Positions 8,341 to 17,044 of a stretch of 64,000 nt of DNA are shown here, piece after piece; within the stretch, counting starts at the first letter, position 1; every line of letters begins with the position of its first letter. The notes beneath the pieces were generated by a model. The model was not told the DNA's origin. It was given only the letters and a program-made list of their open reading frames with translations, and made no database searches. Made by a program: the position numbers and the translations under genes. This DNA is from Vampirovibrionales bacterium. GTDB lineage: Bacteria; Cyanobacteriota; Vampirovibrionia; Vampirovibrionales; Vampirovibrionaceae. The stretch is taken from positions 124,001 through 188,000 of the forward strand of contig JAJCZA010000023.1 of NCBI GenBank assembly GCA_029262635.1, in the 5' to 3' direction.

Positions 8341-8865
8341 CTAAGCTTTGCCAAGGGTTTTTTCACCGGGCTTCCAGCCTACAGGGCAAAGGTCGCCGGT
8401 TTGGAACGCTTGGACAAGACGCAGAATTTCGTCTACGTTTCGGCCAACGCTCAGGTCATTTACCACATAGCTTTTTAGGTTGCCCTCAGGGTCGATAATA
8501 AAGCAACCACGGAGGCTGATTCCTTTGTCTTCAAGCAGTACACCGTAGTCCCGGCTGATTCGGTGGCTGATGTCGGTGATGAGCGGGTAATCCAGCTTGC
8601 CCAAATCACCTTCACTCCATGCTTTATGAGAAAACACGCTATCAACACTAGCGCCGATGACTTGAGCGTTCATGGCTTTAAAGTCACCTAGTTTTTCGTT
8701 GAAGCCCTGAATTTCGGTCGGGCAAACAAAGGTGAAATCAAGCGGGTAGAAAAACAGGACGACCCATTTCCCTTTGTAGTCGCTAAGAGACAGATCCTTA
8801 ATTTCGCCATTTATATAAGCCTGAGTGGTGAAACCGGGAGCTGGTTTTCCAATTTGAGGTGCCAT
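8341..8865 (-). CDS. Typical 2-Cys peroxiredoxin (AhpC/Prx1 type)
   Basis: A thiol peroxidase that reduces hydrogen peroxide and alkyl hydroperoxides in the cytoplasm, with electrons from thioredoxin or AhpF-type reductases. Counting from the ATG at 8865 (174 residues), the peroxidatic cysteine is C48 in [13 protein letters not shown], the resolving cysteine is C160 in GDLCPVGW, and the conserved arginine is in GRNVDEILR. The start at 8865 has GGAG eight bases upstream; an upstream in-frame codon at 8934 would add 23 residues with no family counterpart. The gene has its own terminator and appears monocistronic. Confidence 0.95.
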   Translation of the reverse strand: MAPQIGKPAPGFTTQAYINGEIKDLSLSDYKGKWVVLFFYPLDFTFVCPTEIQGFNEKLGDFKAMNAQVIGASVDSVFSHKAWSEGDLGKLDYPLITDISHRISRDYGVLLEDKGISLRGCFIIDPEGNLKSYVVNDLSVGRNVDEILRLVQAFQTGDLCPVGWKPGEKTLGKA

Positions 8866-9008
8866 AAGTAGACTCTCCTTTTCTTTCATGACCCCAATAG
8901 CGGATAGCCATCGGAGTCTTTTATTAACGGACAAATATAGCCATAGTTATAGAGGCAATATGATCTTTTTTCAACCCTACCCGAATGTTTGTCTTTTTTA
9001 TCCGGAGA

Positions 9009-9944
9009 CTATGCCATGGCGAAAGCGCGCGAATAAACAGATTCTCGGCGAGGTATAGCATCCAGTGTTCCCCGTTTTTGAACCCGAAGTCCGGCAGCGG
9101 TAACGCCAAGCCGACCGCAATCAATCAGACTTTTTTCTGCCAACATGCCGTGGAGAAAAGCGCCGTTAAAAGTATCGCCTGCGCCTACGGTGTCCAGCAC
9201 CCGATCCACTTTCATGGCGGGGATGTGTTCCATGTTTTTTCGATAACCAATAGAGCAACCGTTTTCGCCCATTTTACAGACGACCAATGGAACCCCTTTG
9301 AACCAGAAGTAGTCAATCACCTGATCCGGCCGACTCAACCCTACGGTAGGCACCGTGTCATCGGGGATGGTGGGCAGAATGACATCTACGTAAGGCAGGA
9401 GTTCGTCAAAAGCTTCTAATAGCTCCATGGGGTTTTTCCACAGACTACTTCGATAGTTCGGGTCGAAGGCGGTCATGACCCCTTGCTTACGAGCCATTTT
9501 GAAGGCCTTACAGACAGCAGAACGCATGGAGGGAGAAATGGCCAGAGTCACACCCGTGGCATAAACAAGTTTAGTGGAGGAAATCACCTGTTCAGTGATA
9601 TGGCTTTCATTAATTTTTGTAGCGGCGCTATCCTTCCGATAATAAGTGAACTCTCGCTCCCCCTCCTCATCCTGTGAAACAAAATAAAGGCCGGTATGAG
9701 TATTGAGGAAACGTTTGACATAACGAGTATCGATACCTTCAGTTAGAAAAGCCTGCTGAAGCCCATAAGAAAAAGGGTCTTCGGCAACACCGGTTAAAAA
9801 ACCGACATCCGTTCCCATTCGTCGGGCGGCAATGGCGGTATTAAACGCATCACCAGCGTAGGATTTTGTAAAATCTGAAGCAAAACGCAACTCTCCTCGC
9901 CCCGAGAGTTCGACCATGGCTTCTCCGATAGTTAGAATGTCGAT
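9009..9944 (-). CDS. kdgK: PfkB-family sugar kinase, probable 2-keto-3-deoxygluconate kinase, AUC start
   Basis: A ribokinase-fold kinase. It carries the C-terminal PfkB signature DTVGAGDTFNGAFLHG, with the catalytic Asp in GAGD, and the substrate segment SYAGDAFNTAIAARRMG near the N-terminus. Operon context with a KDPG aldolase and an Edd-type dehydratase makes 2-keto-3-deoxygluconate the likely substrate, giving KDPG. The first ATG (9917) would remove the first beta-strand of the fold. Reading upstream gives DILTIGEAMVELS, a typical PfkB N-terminus, bounded by an in-frame stop. The only well-placed codon is ATC at 9942-9944, seven bases after AAGGAG (complement of 9952-9957), so translation probably begins at AUC; ATT at 9936-9938 is the alternative. 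The gene overlaps the dehydratase stop by 13 bases. Confidence 0.85.
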   Translation of the reverse strand: MDILTIGEAMVELSGRGELRFASDFTKSYAGDAFNTAIAARRMGTDVGFLTGVAEDPFSYGLQQAFLTEGIDTRYVKRFLNTHTGLYFVSQDEEGEREFTYYRKDSAATKINESHITEQVISSTKLVYATGVTLAISPSMRSAVCKAFKMARKQGVMTAFDPNYRSSLWKNPMELLEAFDELLPYVDVILPTIPDDTVPTVGLSRPDQVIDYFWFKGVPLVVCKMGENGCSIGYRKNMEHIPAMKVDRVLDTVGAGDTFNGAFLHGMLAEKSLIDCGRLGVTAAGLRVQKRGTLDAIPRRESVYSRAFAMA

Positions 9945-11653
9945 AGCCCAGCTCCTTCTTTAGCAGACAGCGCATTTTTGGTGTACAAGGCCAATAGGCC
10001 TTTCGTATGTTTTGGCTTTGGATGAATCAGGGTTTTTTGCCGTTCATTTAATATGGATTGAACTGAATTGGGTTCCATTGGCCTACCCTTTATTCCTATT
10101 ATATTCAAAGAAGCGGTATTCAGGTCAAATTCGATCAAATCATTTTCCTCAACCAAAGCAATCACACCGCCACGAATAGCTTCTGGGGTAACATGGCCAA
10201 TGACTGGCCCCCGTGAGGCTCCAGAAAATCGACCGTCGGTAATTAGTGCGACAGAGGTGGCTAAAGTGGGGCTGGATGCGATGGCTTCGGTCACATAAAA
10301 TTGTTCTGGCATACCGGAAGCCGCCGGGCCTTCGTAACGAATGACAATGGCGTCGCCAGGCTGGATAGTTTCATTAAAAATAGCTTGCAGGGCGTCATCT
10401 GAGGCGTTAAATACTCGGGCCCGTCCGGTAAATTGAGTCATTTCCTCGGGCATGGCCGAGGTTTTCAGTACCGCGCCCTCAGTGGCCAGATTGCCATGGA
10501 GGATTTGAATGCCGCCATGGGGACGAAAGGGCTTATCGAGCGGAGCAATAATCTCTTCCACTTTGGCCTGATAGTTATTGAGAAACATGGGCATGCGTTC
10601 AAAATGACCGCTGACTTCTAGTGCTTCCAGATTTTCGCCCAGGGTTTTTCCAGTAACGGTAAGAACATTTAGATTGAGAAAGGGCTTGAGTTCTCGCATA
10701 ATACGAGGAAGGCCACCCGCATACCAGATCATGTTTGCATTCAGTCGGCCCGAAGGTTTAACGTTGAGAAGAAACGGGATTTTGGCGTTAATCTCATTCA
10801 CCTGATCATAGGAAAAAGTAATACCTGCCTCTCTTGCGATAGCTGCCAGATGAAGCAGGGCATTGGTAGAACCACCGGTGGCCGCATGGATAATTAAGGC
10901 GTTTTCCAGTGCTTTGGCGGTGACAATATCTCTCGGACAAATATTCTGTTGGATCAGAGGCAGGATTCGCTCGCCTGCTTTTCGGGCGGATTCTTTTAGG
11001 GCATTAAGATGGGCCGGGATTAAGGCGGCGGTGGGTAAAGCCAACCCAAGGGCTTCCGAGAGCATTTGCATGGTGCTGGCCGTTCCAAAAAAAGCACAGG
11101 AGCCGACGGAAGGGCAGGCCGACAGTTGCAAGAACTTAAAGGCTCGTTCGTCAATTTCGCCTCGTTTACGCTGAGCCGCGGCAGTGCCAACACCTTCTAG
11201 TGTTAAGCCATCTGGACCCGAGTCCATTAGACCACCGGGAACCAGAACCGACGGAATATTCAAACGAATTGCCGAAATCAGATGGGCTGGAACCGCTTTA
11301 TCCCCACTGGACAGAAACACAATGCCATCAAAATGCCCACCCTGAACGTGCATTTCGGTCGCCATGGCAATAACTTCCCGTGAAGCCAACGAATAGTCCA
11401 TGCCGGGAGTTCCTTGGGCGATGCCATCACAGATATCCGTACAACTGTAGGTTGCAGAAATACCGCCGGCAACCAAGGTTCCTCTTTCAACCGATTCGGC
11501 AAGGCCGGTCAGATGAACGGAGCTAGGATGGGAGTCGCCTTGCACGGATTCAATCAAAACCCAGGGTTTATCCGTATCGTCTGGACTCCATCCGCATCCA
11601 ATACGGAGGGCATCCGCTTCCGGGGCTTGGGCTCGGCGGGTTTGACTTTGCAT
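9932..11653 (-). CDS. IlvD/Edd-family dehydratase, probable sugar-acid dehydratase
   Basis: A 573-residue member of the dihydroxy-acid/phosphogluconate dehydratase family. Signature segments are TDICDGIAQGTPGMDYSLAS (72-91), SGDKAVP (116-122), SACPSVGSC (178-186), HAATGGSTNALLHL and TDGRFSGASRGPVIGHV. Context with KDPG aldolase and a KDG kinase points to gluconate or a related aldonate as substrate, yielding 2-keto-3-deoxygluconate, rather than a role in valine synthesis. Odd feature: the cluster-binding Cys of the usual CDKxxPG is Gly (G117), and the plant-type PCN position reads PSS, so the canonical iron-sulfur ligands are only partly kept. C71, C75, C180 and C186 remain. The start at 11653 abuts the aldolase stop. 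Exact substrate uncertain. Confidence 0.82.
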   Translation of the reverse strand: MQSQTRRAQAPEADALRIGCGWSPDDTDKPWVLIESVQGDSHPSSVHLTGLAESVERGTLVAGGISATYSCTDICDGIAQGTPGMDYSLASREVIAMATEMHVQGGHFDGIVFLSSGDKAVPAHLISAIRLNIPSVLVPGGLMDSGPDGLTLEGVGTAAAQRKRGEIDERAFKFLQLSACPSVGSCAFFGTASTMQMLSEALGLALPTAALIPAHLNALKESARKAGERILPLIQQNICPRDIVTAKALENALIIHAATGGSTNALLHLAAIAREAGITFSYDQVNEINAKIPFLLNVKPSGRLNANMIWYAGGLPRIMRELKPFLNLNVLTVTGKTLGENLEALEVSGHFERMPMFLNNYQAKVEEIIAPLDKPFRPHGGIQILHGNLATEGAVLKTSAMPEEMTQFTGRARVFNASDDALQAIFNETIQPGDAIVIRYEGPAASGMPEQFYVTEAIASSPTLATSVALITDGRFSGASRGPVIGHVTPEAIRGGVIALVEENDLIEFDLNTASLNIIGIKGRPMEPNSVQSILNERQKTLIHPKPKHTKGLLALYTKNALSAKEGAGLSTF

Positions 11654-12336
11654 TAACCGTGTTTCTCCTGATAGGTGTGTAACGTGCTTTGGAGTTTTTC
11701 CGCCCGTTTCCGGATCTCGTTTCGGTTGCGCTCGCTTAGCGCGGTGATTGGAATTAAATGCCCCCCAATGCCGACAGCCAATGCTCCATTTTTCAGATAT
11801 TCAGCAACGTCATCAAGCCTGACGCCACCGGTGGGGATAATGGGAAGATTACCCATTGGTTCAGTCAAGGCTTTAAGAAAAGAGGGCCCTCCAGCTTGAA
11901 CTGCGGGAAAAAGCTTAACAGCCGGTGCGCCTAGTTTTCGGGCACGATAAATCTCACTCGGGGTCATGACACCCGGAATAACAGGAACTTGTTGTTCGTT
12001 GCCCCATTGCACCATGGTATCGTCCAAAACGGGCGAAACCAGAAATTGAGCGCCAGCTGCCAATGCTTTGATGGCATCCCGCTGATTCATTACAGTGCCT
12101 GCGCCAAGAGTTACTTTTGGGTAACGATCGGCTAGCGTTTGGATGACCATTTCTGTTTGCGGCACCGTAAAGGTAATTTCGATCACGTTAAAACCGAGGT
12201 GAATAAGCTCCTCTGCTCCCCATAAAGCGTCATCAACAGTGTTTGCTCGAACAACAGCGATGACTCGTTCCAGTTTAAAAGTGTCAAGTAGGGCTTCGGT
12301 TGCTTCTGGCATTCGAATAGGCTGGCTACGATCCAT
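11653..12336 (-). CDS. eda: KDPG/KHG aldolase family (Eda-like)
   Basis: A 227-residue TIM-barrel aldolase that cleaves 2-keto-3-deoxy-6-phosphogluconate to pyruvate and glyceraldehyde-3-phosphate. Visible family sites are the catalytic Glu in NVIEITFTVP, GAGTV, the Schiff-base lysine in PAVKLFPAVQAGG, and the phosphate-binding IPTGGV and GIGGHLIP. The gene overlaps the cyclase gene by 11 bases and touches the dehydratase gene, so it belongs to a tightly coupled operon. A keto-acid other than KDPG is possible because the family is promiscuous. Confidence 0.92.
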   Translation of the reverse strand: MDRSQPIRMPEATEALLDTFKLERVIAVVRANTVDDALWGAEELIHLGFNVIEITFTVPQTEMVIQTLADRYPKVTLGAGTVMNQRDAIKALAAGAQFLVSPVLDDTMVQWGNEQQVPVIPGVMTPSEIYRARKLGAPAVKLFPAVQAGGPSFLKALTEPMGNLPIIPTGGVRLDDVAEYLKNGALAVGIGGHLIPITALSERNRNEIRKRAEKLQSTLHTYQEKHG

Positions 12337-12979
12337 TTGTCTGCTCCTGAAGTTCTCTTAAAACCACACGGGCAGGCGCACCGTCGCCATTGGTTATTTT
12401 AAGGGGAAGACAAATCAGTTCGTACCAGCCGGGCTGAACGTCTTTCAGGTACAGACCCTCTACAATATAAACCTGCGCTTCCATCAGGCGGTGATGACTG
12501 GGAGCATTTTCAATGTGGAAGCCTTCAACGGACAGGTAATCAATGCCGACAAGCTGGACCTTTTGTTCAATGAGAAATTCGGCGCTCTCTGGGGTCAGGT
12601 GAACGAAATTCTCGTTAAAGGGTTCGTGTAGCCAGTATTTTTTAGAGTTTTGAGTTTTGAAGAGAACCCGCTGCACCTGAGTCCAGTCTGTTTCCTTCAA
12701 CTCTTCAACCGTAATAAGCGCTGGATGGGCAATTTCAACAACGCGGGCGGTGCCAATATAGATGTTCAGATCCATTTGATCCATGGGCGTGCCCCCGGTC
12801 TGAAAATGGGAAAACGCATCGACATGAGTTCCCGTATGGCTGCCCAACGACAGGTGGGACACACTGGCCGGATCGCCATCAGCCGTATTTAGGACAGAGC
12901 GAATTTCGACCCCCGGATCGCCGGGCCACGAAACCATGTTGTTCTCAATGGGCATGGAGATATCGTAAAGGGCGGGCAT
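12326..12979 (-). CDS. Metal-dependent cyclase/amidohydrolase (kynurenine formamidase-like)
   Basis: A 217-residue protein of the putative cyclase family (KynB-like fold). It carries the diagnostic metal-binding motif HTGTHVDAFSHF (residues about 47-58), the N-terminal DISMPIENNMVSWPGDP, and the later VGIDYLSVEGF and ICLPLKITNGDGAPARVVL blocks. Family members hydrolyse N-formylkynurenine, isatin or cyclic amides. No other tryptophan-catabolism gene is present. As first gene of the sugar-acid operon it may act instead as a lactonase or hydrolase feeding the pathway, which is inference from position only. Confidence 0.85.
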   Translation of the reverse strand: MPALYDISMPIENNMVSWPGDPGVEIRSVLNTADGDPASVSHLSLGSHTGTHVDAFSHFQTGGTPMDQMDLNIYIGTARVVEIAHPALITVEELKETDWTQVQRVLFKTQNSKKYWLHEPFNENFVHLTPESAEFLIEQKVQLVGIDYLSVEGFHIENAPSHHRLMEAQVYIVEGLYLKDVQPGWYELICLPLKITNGDGAPARVVLRELQEQTNGS

Positions 12980-13052
12980 TTTGAACTCCGAGCAAATAGC
13001 TTGAGGTCATTTTAACGTAAAAACAGGCGAAACACACGATGCCATGAGCGAA

Positions 13053-14045
13053 TTATTCTGGCGAGTAGCCTAATTGTCGAACGTTTCGTTGTAGCCCTTC
13101 TCGCTTGGTGCGTTTAATAGGAGATTTTCGATAAGCTTCGGCAAAATCTTCCGGTGTCAAATTCAGTATCGTGCTGGCTCGGGGATGCTGATTCACAGCT
13201 CGAACCTGAAACGCCTCAACAGACGTGGGCTGGGCGAATTTAATATTCCACGGGCATACTTCCTGACAAATATCGCAACCAAACACCCAGTTGTTCAGGT
13301 TCTTCCGAATGGCAGGCGGAAAGTGAACGCCTCTAGACTCAATAGTCCAGTAAGCAATACACTTGTTGGCGTCGATAACCGAGGGTTCGACAAAAGCATC
13401 TGTTGGACAAGCGTCCAGACACCGGGTACAGCTTCCACAATGGTTGGGAACTTGGGCGGAATCGGCCGTCAGTTCAATATTTAATAAAAGTTCCGCTAAA
13501 AAGACGTAGGACCCTAATTGGGGATGAATTAGCATACCGCTTTTACCAATCCAGCCCAACCCGGCTTTGGCGGCTAATGTTCGCTCCATCATAGGAGCGC
13601 TATCCGTTAGTGGACGGCCTTGAACTCCAGGTACCCAGGATTGGATATCTTCGAGAAGCTGTTTGAGCTTCTTTTTAATAATGTCGTGGTAGTCTGTTCC
13701 TCTGGCGTAGCGAGCTATTTTGACGCCGTCTGCATATGGGTTGGGGGTTTCATCTGGGCAATAATAATTAATGGACAGACAGACGATGGAACGGGTGTTT
13801 TCCATTAGACTCGCCGGATTAACCCGTTTTTCCAGATGAGTCACCATCCAGTCCATATCAGCATGATACCCGGCATTGATCCAGGCGCTTAAACCAACCT
13901 CTTCTGAGAGAGTGTGATTTTGAACATTTAAGATTCCCACTTTCGCAAACCCGAGTTCCTGAGCACGATGTTTGATACGTAGGGAAAGTTCATCAGGAGT
14001 GAATTCGATGGGTGGTAATTTGGAATGTAATTCATGGTGGGCCAT
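13053..14045 (-). CDS. queG: Epoxyqueuosine reductase QueG
   Basis: The last enzyme of queuosine synthesis, reducing epoxyqueuosine in tRNA (Asn, Asp, His, Tyr) to queuosine with a cobalamin cofactor and two [4Fe-4S] clusters. Family blocks visible in the 330 residues are ARYARGTDYHDIIKKKLKQL, DSAPMMERTLAAKAGLGWIG, the first ferredoxin-like cluster CGSCTRCLDACPTDAF, and the second set CIAYWTIE with CDICQEVCPWN. Length is usual for short QueG proteins without the HEAT-repeat tail. It stands alone; the start ATG at 14045 has an ordinary leader. Confidence 0.96.
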   Translation of the reverse strand: MAHHELHSKLPPIEFTPDELSLRIKHRAQELGFAKVGILNVQNHTLSEEVGLSAWINAGYHADMDWMVTHLEKRVNPASLMENTRSIVCLSINYYCPDETPNPYADGVKIARYARGTDYHDIIKKKLKQLLEDIQSWVPGVQGRPLTDSAPMMERTLAAKAGLGWIGKSGMLIHPQLGSYVFLAELLLNIELTADSAQVPNHCGSCTRCLDACPTDAFVEPSVIDANKCIAYWTIESRGVHFPPAIRKNLNNWVFGCDICQEVCPWNIKFAQPTSVEAFQVRAVNQHPRASTILNLTPEDFAEAYRKSPIKRTKREGLQRNVRQLGYSPE

Positions 14046-14192
14046 GGAAAAACTTAAATACGATTAGGGTGATATTGTCAAATAAGACGAGCTGTTTCCT
14101 GAATCTCCCTCATTTGAATGGGGTTAAACGGTGCGATATTTGTTAAAATGACACTCTATATCAGGATGATGGGCTTTGTTTGGGACTGTTAA

Positions 14193-16451
14193 ATGGCAGA
14201 GGAAAATAAAACGCTTAAAGATAAACTGGCGAGCTTTGTCTCAGCTCATAAAAGGCGGAGTATTTCGCTTACTTTGCTGTTTTTTATTCTGCTGGTTCTT
14301 TATTTAGTTCGTGTACCACTGGTTTCCTTTCTAGAAGGATTGGAAGCCAATCACTTTAGTGATCGACAACGACAAATTCAGCTGGATCGACGTAATAGCG
14401 GAATTAAAATTATTCAAATTACGGGTGCGGATAATAACGAAGATTTTAATAAATTGTTTGGCAAGTATCCCTACACCCGAAATTTACACGGGTATATTAT
14501 CCGTTTTTTAAGTCGCACCACTCCCAAGTCGGTGGTTTATAACATTTCATTTGGATTGGGAAAAGATCAGAACCCGGAAAACGATCGGGCATTTACCAAC
14601 AGTGTTAAAAACGCTCATTATAAAGTGATTACGGGACTCAATATTCCGAAAAAACTGCCCACTCGTGTCAAAACATTAAAGAAAATCGATCGGTTTTTGG
14701 AGACGGTAAAATTAAATAATCAGGAAAACACCCTTCCAGAAGGACTTAATTTTTTCCCAACCGTGATCTTTCCGCTTCAGGCTCTGGTTACCGATAAGAC
14801 ATCTGGTTTTGGAATGCAACAAACCATGCGTTCGGACAGCACGACAAAAACCGTTCGCTATGCTCGACTCCTTTCGGGTTATATGGTTGACGGCAAGTTG
14901 TTGAAGGTACTAGGGCAATGTAGTAAAGAGTCTTGCCCGCCTAAACTATCTCTGCTGCCCACTTTGGCTCTGAGTCCTTTTTTAGATGAGTCAAAGAAAA
15001 TATCGGTCTTGCCCAACGGCAATTTACAGGTTGGCGATAAAAAAAACAAGGAAAAACAACATTTTATTGATCTAAAAGGGCAACCTCTGCCGATTATTCG
15101 ATGGTACGGCAATGCTCAAGAACGCTCAAAGAAACCCTATTCGACCTTTAATGAGTGGGATGTGATTAAAAGTCAAATCGCTTTTGAATGTCAAGAGGAT
15201 CCGACACGTCCCGTTTGTGCTCAGGTCGATTTGTCGGCTGAAAAAGATTTTTTGGCTCCAGAGATGTTTAAAGATCAGCATGTCTTGGTGGGGTTTGTGC
15301 TGGAGAATTTTGATGCCCATAAGACCATTTATGGCTCGAACTATCCGGGATTATTTGTGAACGCCAATATTATTGATAACGTACTGCATAATGACTTCAT
15401 TGAAAAAAAAGGAGCCCTCTGGACATTTATTATTTCAGTGGCTCTTCTTTTGGTGGTGGCGCCCATTTGCTTAAAGCGCTCTATTGTTTTGAGTCTGATT
15501 GTTTCCGGGCTTGTTGGTGCAACATATACCTTATTAACGTTTTACGTCTATAAAGAACTCAACATCTGGCTGAATTGGATTTATCCTGTTACAACAATTT
15601 TGGTGGCCACTTCCTTATCCTATGTCTATCGAATTTTAATTGTTGAAAAAGAAAAAGACGAATTAGCAGTACGGATTAATATCGATCCACTAACCAAGCT
15701 GTATAATAAAGGCTATTTTTTAGAAACTCTCTCGAATCAACTGGATGCGGTAAAAACGCTGAATTCTTATCTGGCCTTGATTTTCGTCGATTTAGACCAT
15801 TTCAAAAAGTTGAATGATACGTATGGTCATAACTTTGGGGATAAAGTCTTGATTGCCGCCGGTAAAAAGATGCAAGAAACAGCGGCTCGCCATGAAGAAT
15901 ACAATGTGTGTCGATATGGCGGCGAGGAAATAACCGTGATTGTGGCCGGAAAAACACCAGAACAGGTAGAGGTGCTGGCCGAAAACATGTGCGCAGACTT
16001 ACGAGCACTGGTTTTTGAAGAACATCCGGAGGTGGTTATTACAGCCAGCTTTGGGGTGAATACGGTGCATTTTACAGCCAATAAAAACCATCATGATAAA
16101 ACCCTTGATCAAATGATCGAGCTGGCGGATCAGGAAGTATACCGAGCTAAAATGAACGGTCGGAATCAGGTAAGCTGTAATGCCACAGGCGAAGTCCAAG
16201 GAGAAGTCCTGAAAGAACCGCCACGCTCAGGTGATGAACCAGTTGAATCTCCGGAAACTTCTACCATGGAAGAAAAAGCAATCAATATCCCTAAACAACA
16301 AAGCCATCAACGACTCAAATCGGCCCTTAAAAATCATTTAAAACATCAGAAAAATCAGACATTACCTGAAAATCATTACAAAGCCTTTAAAGAGGTCTCC
16401 CTTGAGGATAAAGCAACAGATGATGATACGACGAGTAATCAGAAACCCTAG
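14193..16451 (+). CDS. CHASE2-domain diguanylate cyclase (GGEEI)
   Basis: A 752-residue sensor. One N-terminal membrane helix (about 24-45) precedes a CHASE2-like extracytoplasmic domain (about 46-405, with IKIIQITGADNNEDF and PKSVVYNISF), then three membrane helices (about 408-480) and a GGDEF domain (about 490-650: DPLTKLYNKGYF, DLDHFKKLNDTYGHNFGD, RYGGEEI). The active-site loop is GGEEI rather than GG(D/E)EF. The inhibitory RxxD site is not intact (RHEE upstream), so if active it probably lacks feedback control. The last 100 residues are polar and low-complexity. It would make cyclic-di-GMP in response to an external signal. Its end overlaps the convergent apt gene by four bases. Confidence 0.88.
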   Translation: MAEENKTLKDKLASFVSAHKRRSISLTLLFFILLVLYLVRVPLVSFLEGLEANHFSDRQRQIQLDRRNSGIKIIQITGADNNEDFNKLFGKYPYTRNLHGYIIRFLSRTTPKSVVYNISFGLGKDQNPENDRAFTNSVKNAHYKVITGLNIPKKLPTRVKTLKKIDRFLETVKLNNQENTLPEGLNFFPTVIFPLQALVTDKTSGFGMQQTMRSDSTTKTVRYARLLSGYMVDGKLLKVLGQCSKESCPPKLSLLPTLALSPFLDESKKISVLPNGNLQVGDKKNKEKQHFIDLKGQPLPIIRWYGNAQERSKKPYSTFNEWDVIKSQIAFECQEDPTRPVCAQVDLSAEKDFLAPEMFKDQHVLVGFVLENFDAHKTIYGSNYPGLFVNANIIDNVLHNDFIEKKGALWTFIISVALLLVVAPICLKRSIVLSLIVSGLVGATYTLLTFYVYKELNIWLNWIYPVTTILVATSLSYVYRILIVEKEKDELAVRINIDPLTKLYNKGYFLETLSNQLDAVKTLNSYLALIFVDLDHFKKLNDTYGHNFGDKVLIAAGKKMQETAARHEEYNVCRYGGEEITVIVAGKTPEQVEVLAENMCADLRALVFEEHPEVVITASFGVNTVHFTANKNHHDKTLDQMIELADQEVYRAKMNGRNQVSCNATGEVQGEVLKEPPRSGDEPVESPETSTMEEKAINIPKQQSHQRLKSALKNHLKHQKNQTLPENHYKAFKEVSLEDKATDDDTTSNQKP

Positions 16452-17008
16452 TAGGTGATCATGGCATGGGTATTCACTTCTTTGGGTAGTTTTTCCATTC
16501 CGTTCAGGAAACCGAGTTCGATCATAAACAGAATGGACACCAAGTCCACGTCCAAGCGTTTAAGCAGGGTGGATGAAGCGGCCGCAGTCCCACCCGTGGC
16601 AAGCAAATCGTCAATTAATACCACCCGCGCGTTGGGCTCAATAGCATCCTTATGGATTTCAACAATGTCTGATCCATATTCTAAATCGTACTCATGGCGC
16701 TCCACCATGCCCGGCAGTTTTCCGGTTTTGCGAATGGGAACAAACCCGGCACCCAATCGATAGGCCAGCGGACACCCGAGAATAAATCCGCGGGATTCAA
16801 TACCAACAACATACTGGATGTTTTTATCCTTGAGGAGGTGGTAAAAATAGTCAGTCATGTGCTGAAAAAGAATCGGATCCCGCAAAACCGTGGTAATATC
16901 CTTAAACAAAATGCCAGGCTTGGGAAAATCGGGAATATCCCGGATAGCGGCTTTGATTTTTTCAACAGAAATTTGGTCCATCGGGGTTGGAGATTCGGTG
17001 ATCATCAT
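16448..17008 (-). CDS. apt: Adenine phosphoribosyltransferase
   Basis: Salvages adenine with PRPP to give AMP. The 186-residue protein has the APT N-terminal block IRDIPDFPKPGILFKDIT, the hood GIESRGFILGCPLAYRLGAGFVPIRK... with GKLPG, and the PRPP-binding signature VVLIDDLLATGGTAAA. The ATG at 17008 follows AAGGA with a seven-base spacer. It lies 36 bases after recJ on the same strand, an arrangement seen in many bacteria where recJ and apt are neighbours. Confidence 0.96.
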   Translation of the reverse strand: MMITESPTPMDQISVEKIKAAIRDIPDFPKPGILFKDITTVLRDPILFQHMTDYFYHLLKDKNIQYVVGIESRGFILGCPLAYRLGAGFVPIRKTGKLPGMVERHEYDLEYGSDIVEIHKDAIEPNARVVLIDDLLATGGTAAASSTLLKRLDVDLVSILFMIELGFLNGMEKLPKEVNTHAMITY

Positions 17009-17044
17009 TATGAATTCCTTTTTGCTTGTTATTATAAAATCAGA

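Noticed and set aside
9932-11653. Dihydroxy-acid dehydratase of valine synthesis (ilvD)
   Set aside because: Operon with KDG kinase and KDPG aldolase, Edd-like CDGxxQG segment and altered cluster ligands favour a sugar-acid dehydratase.
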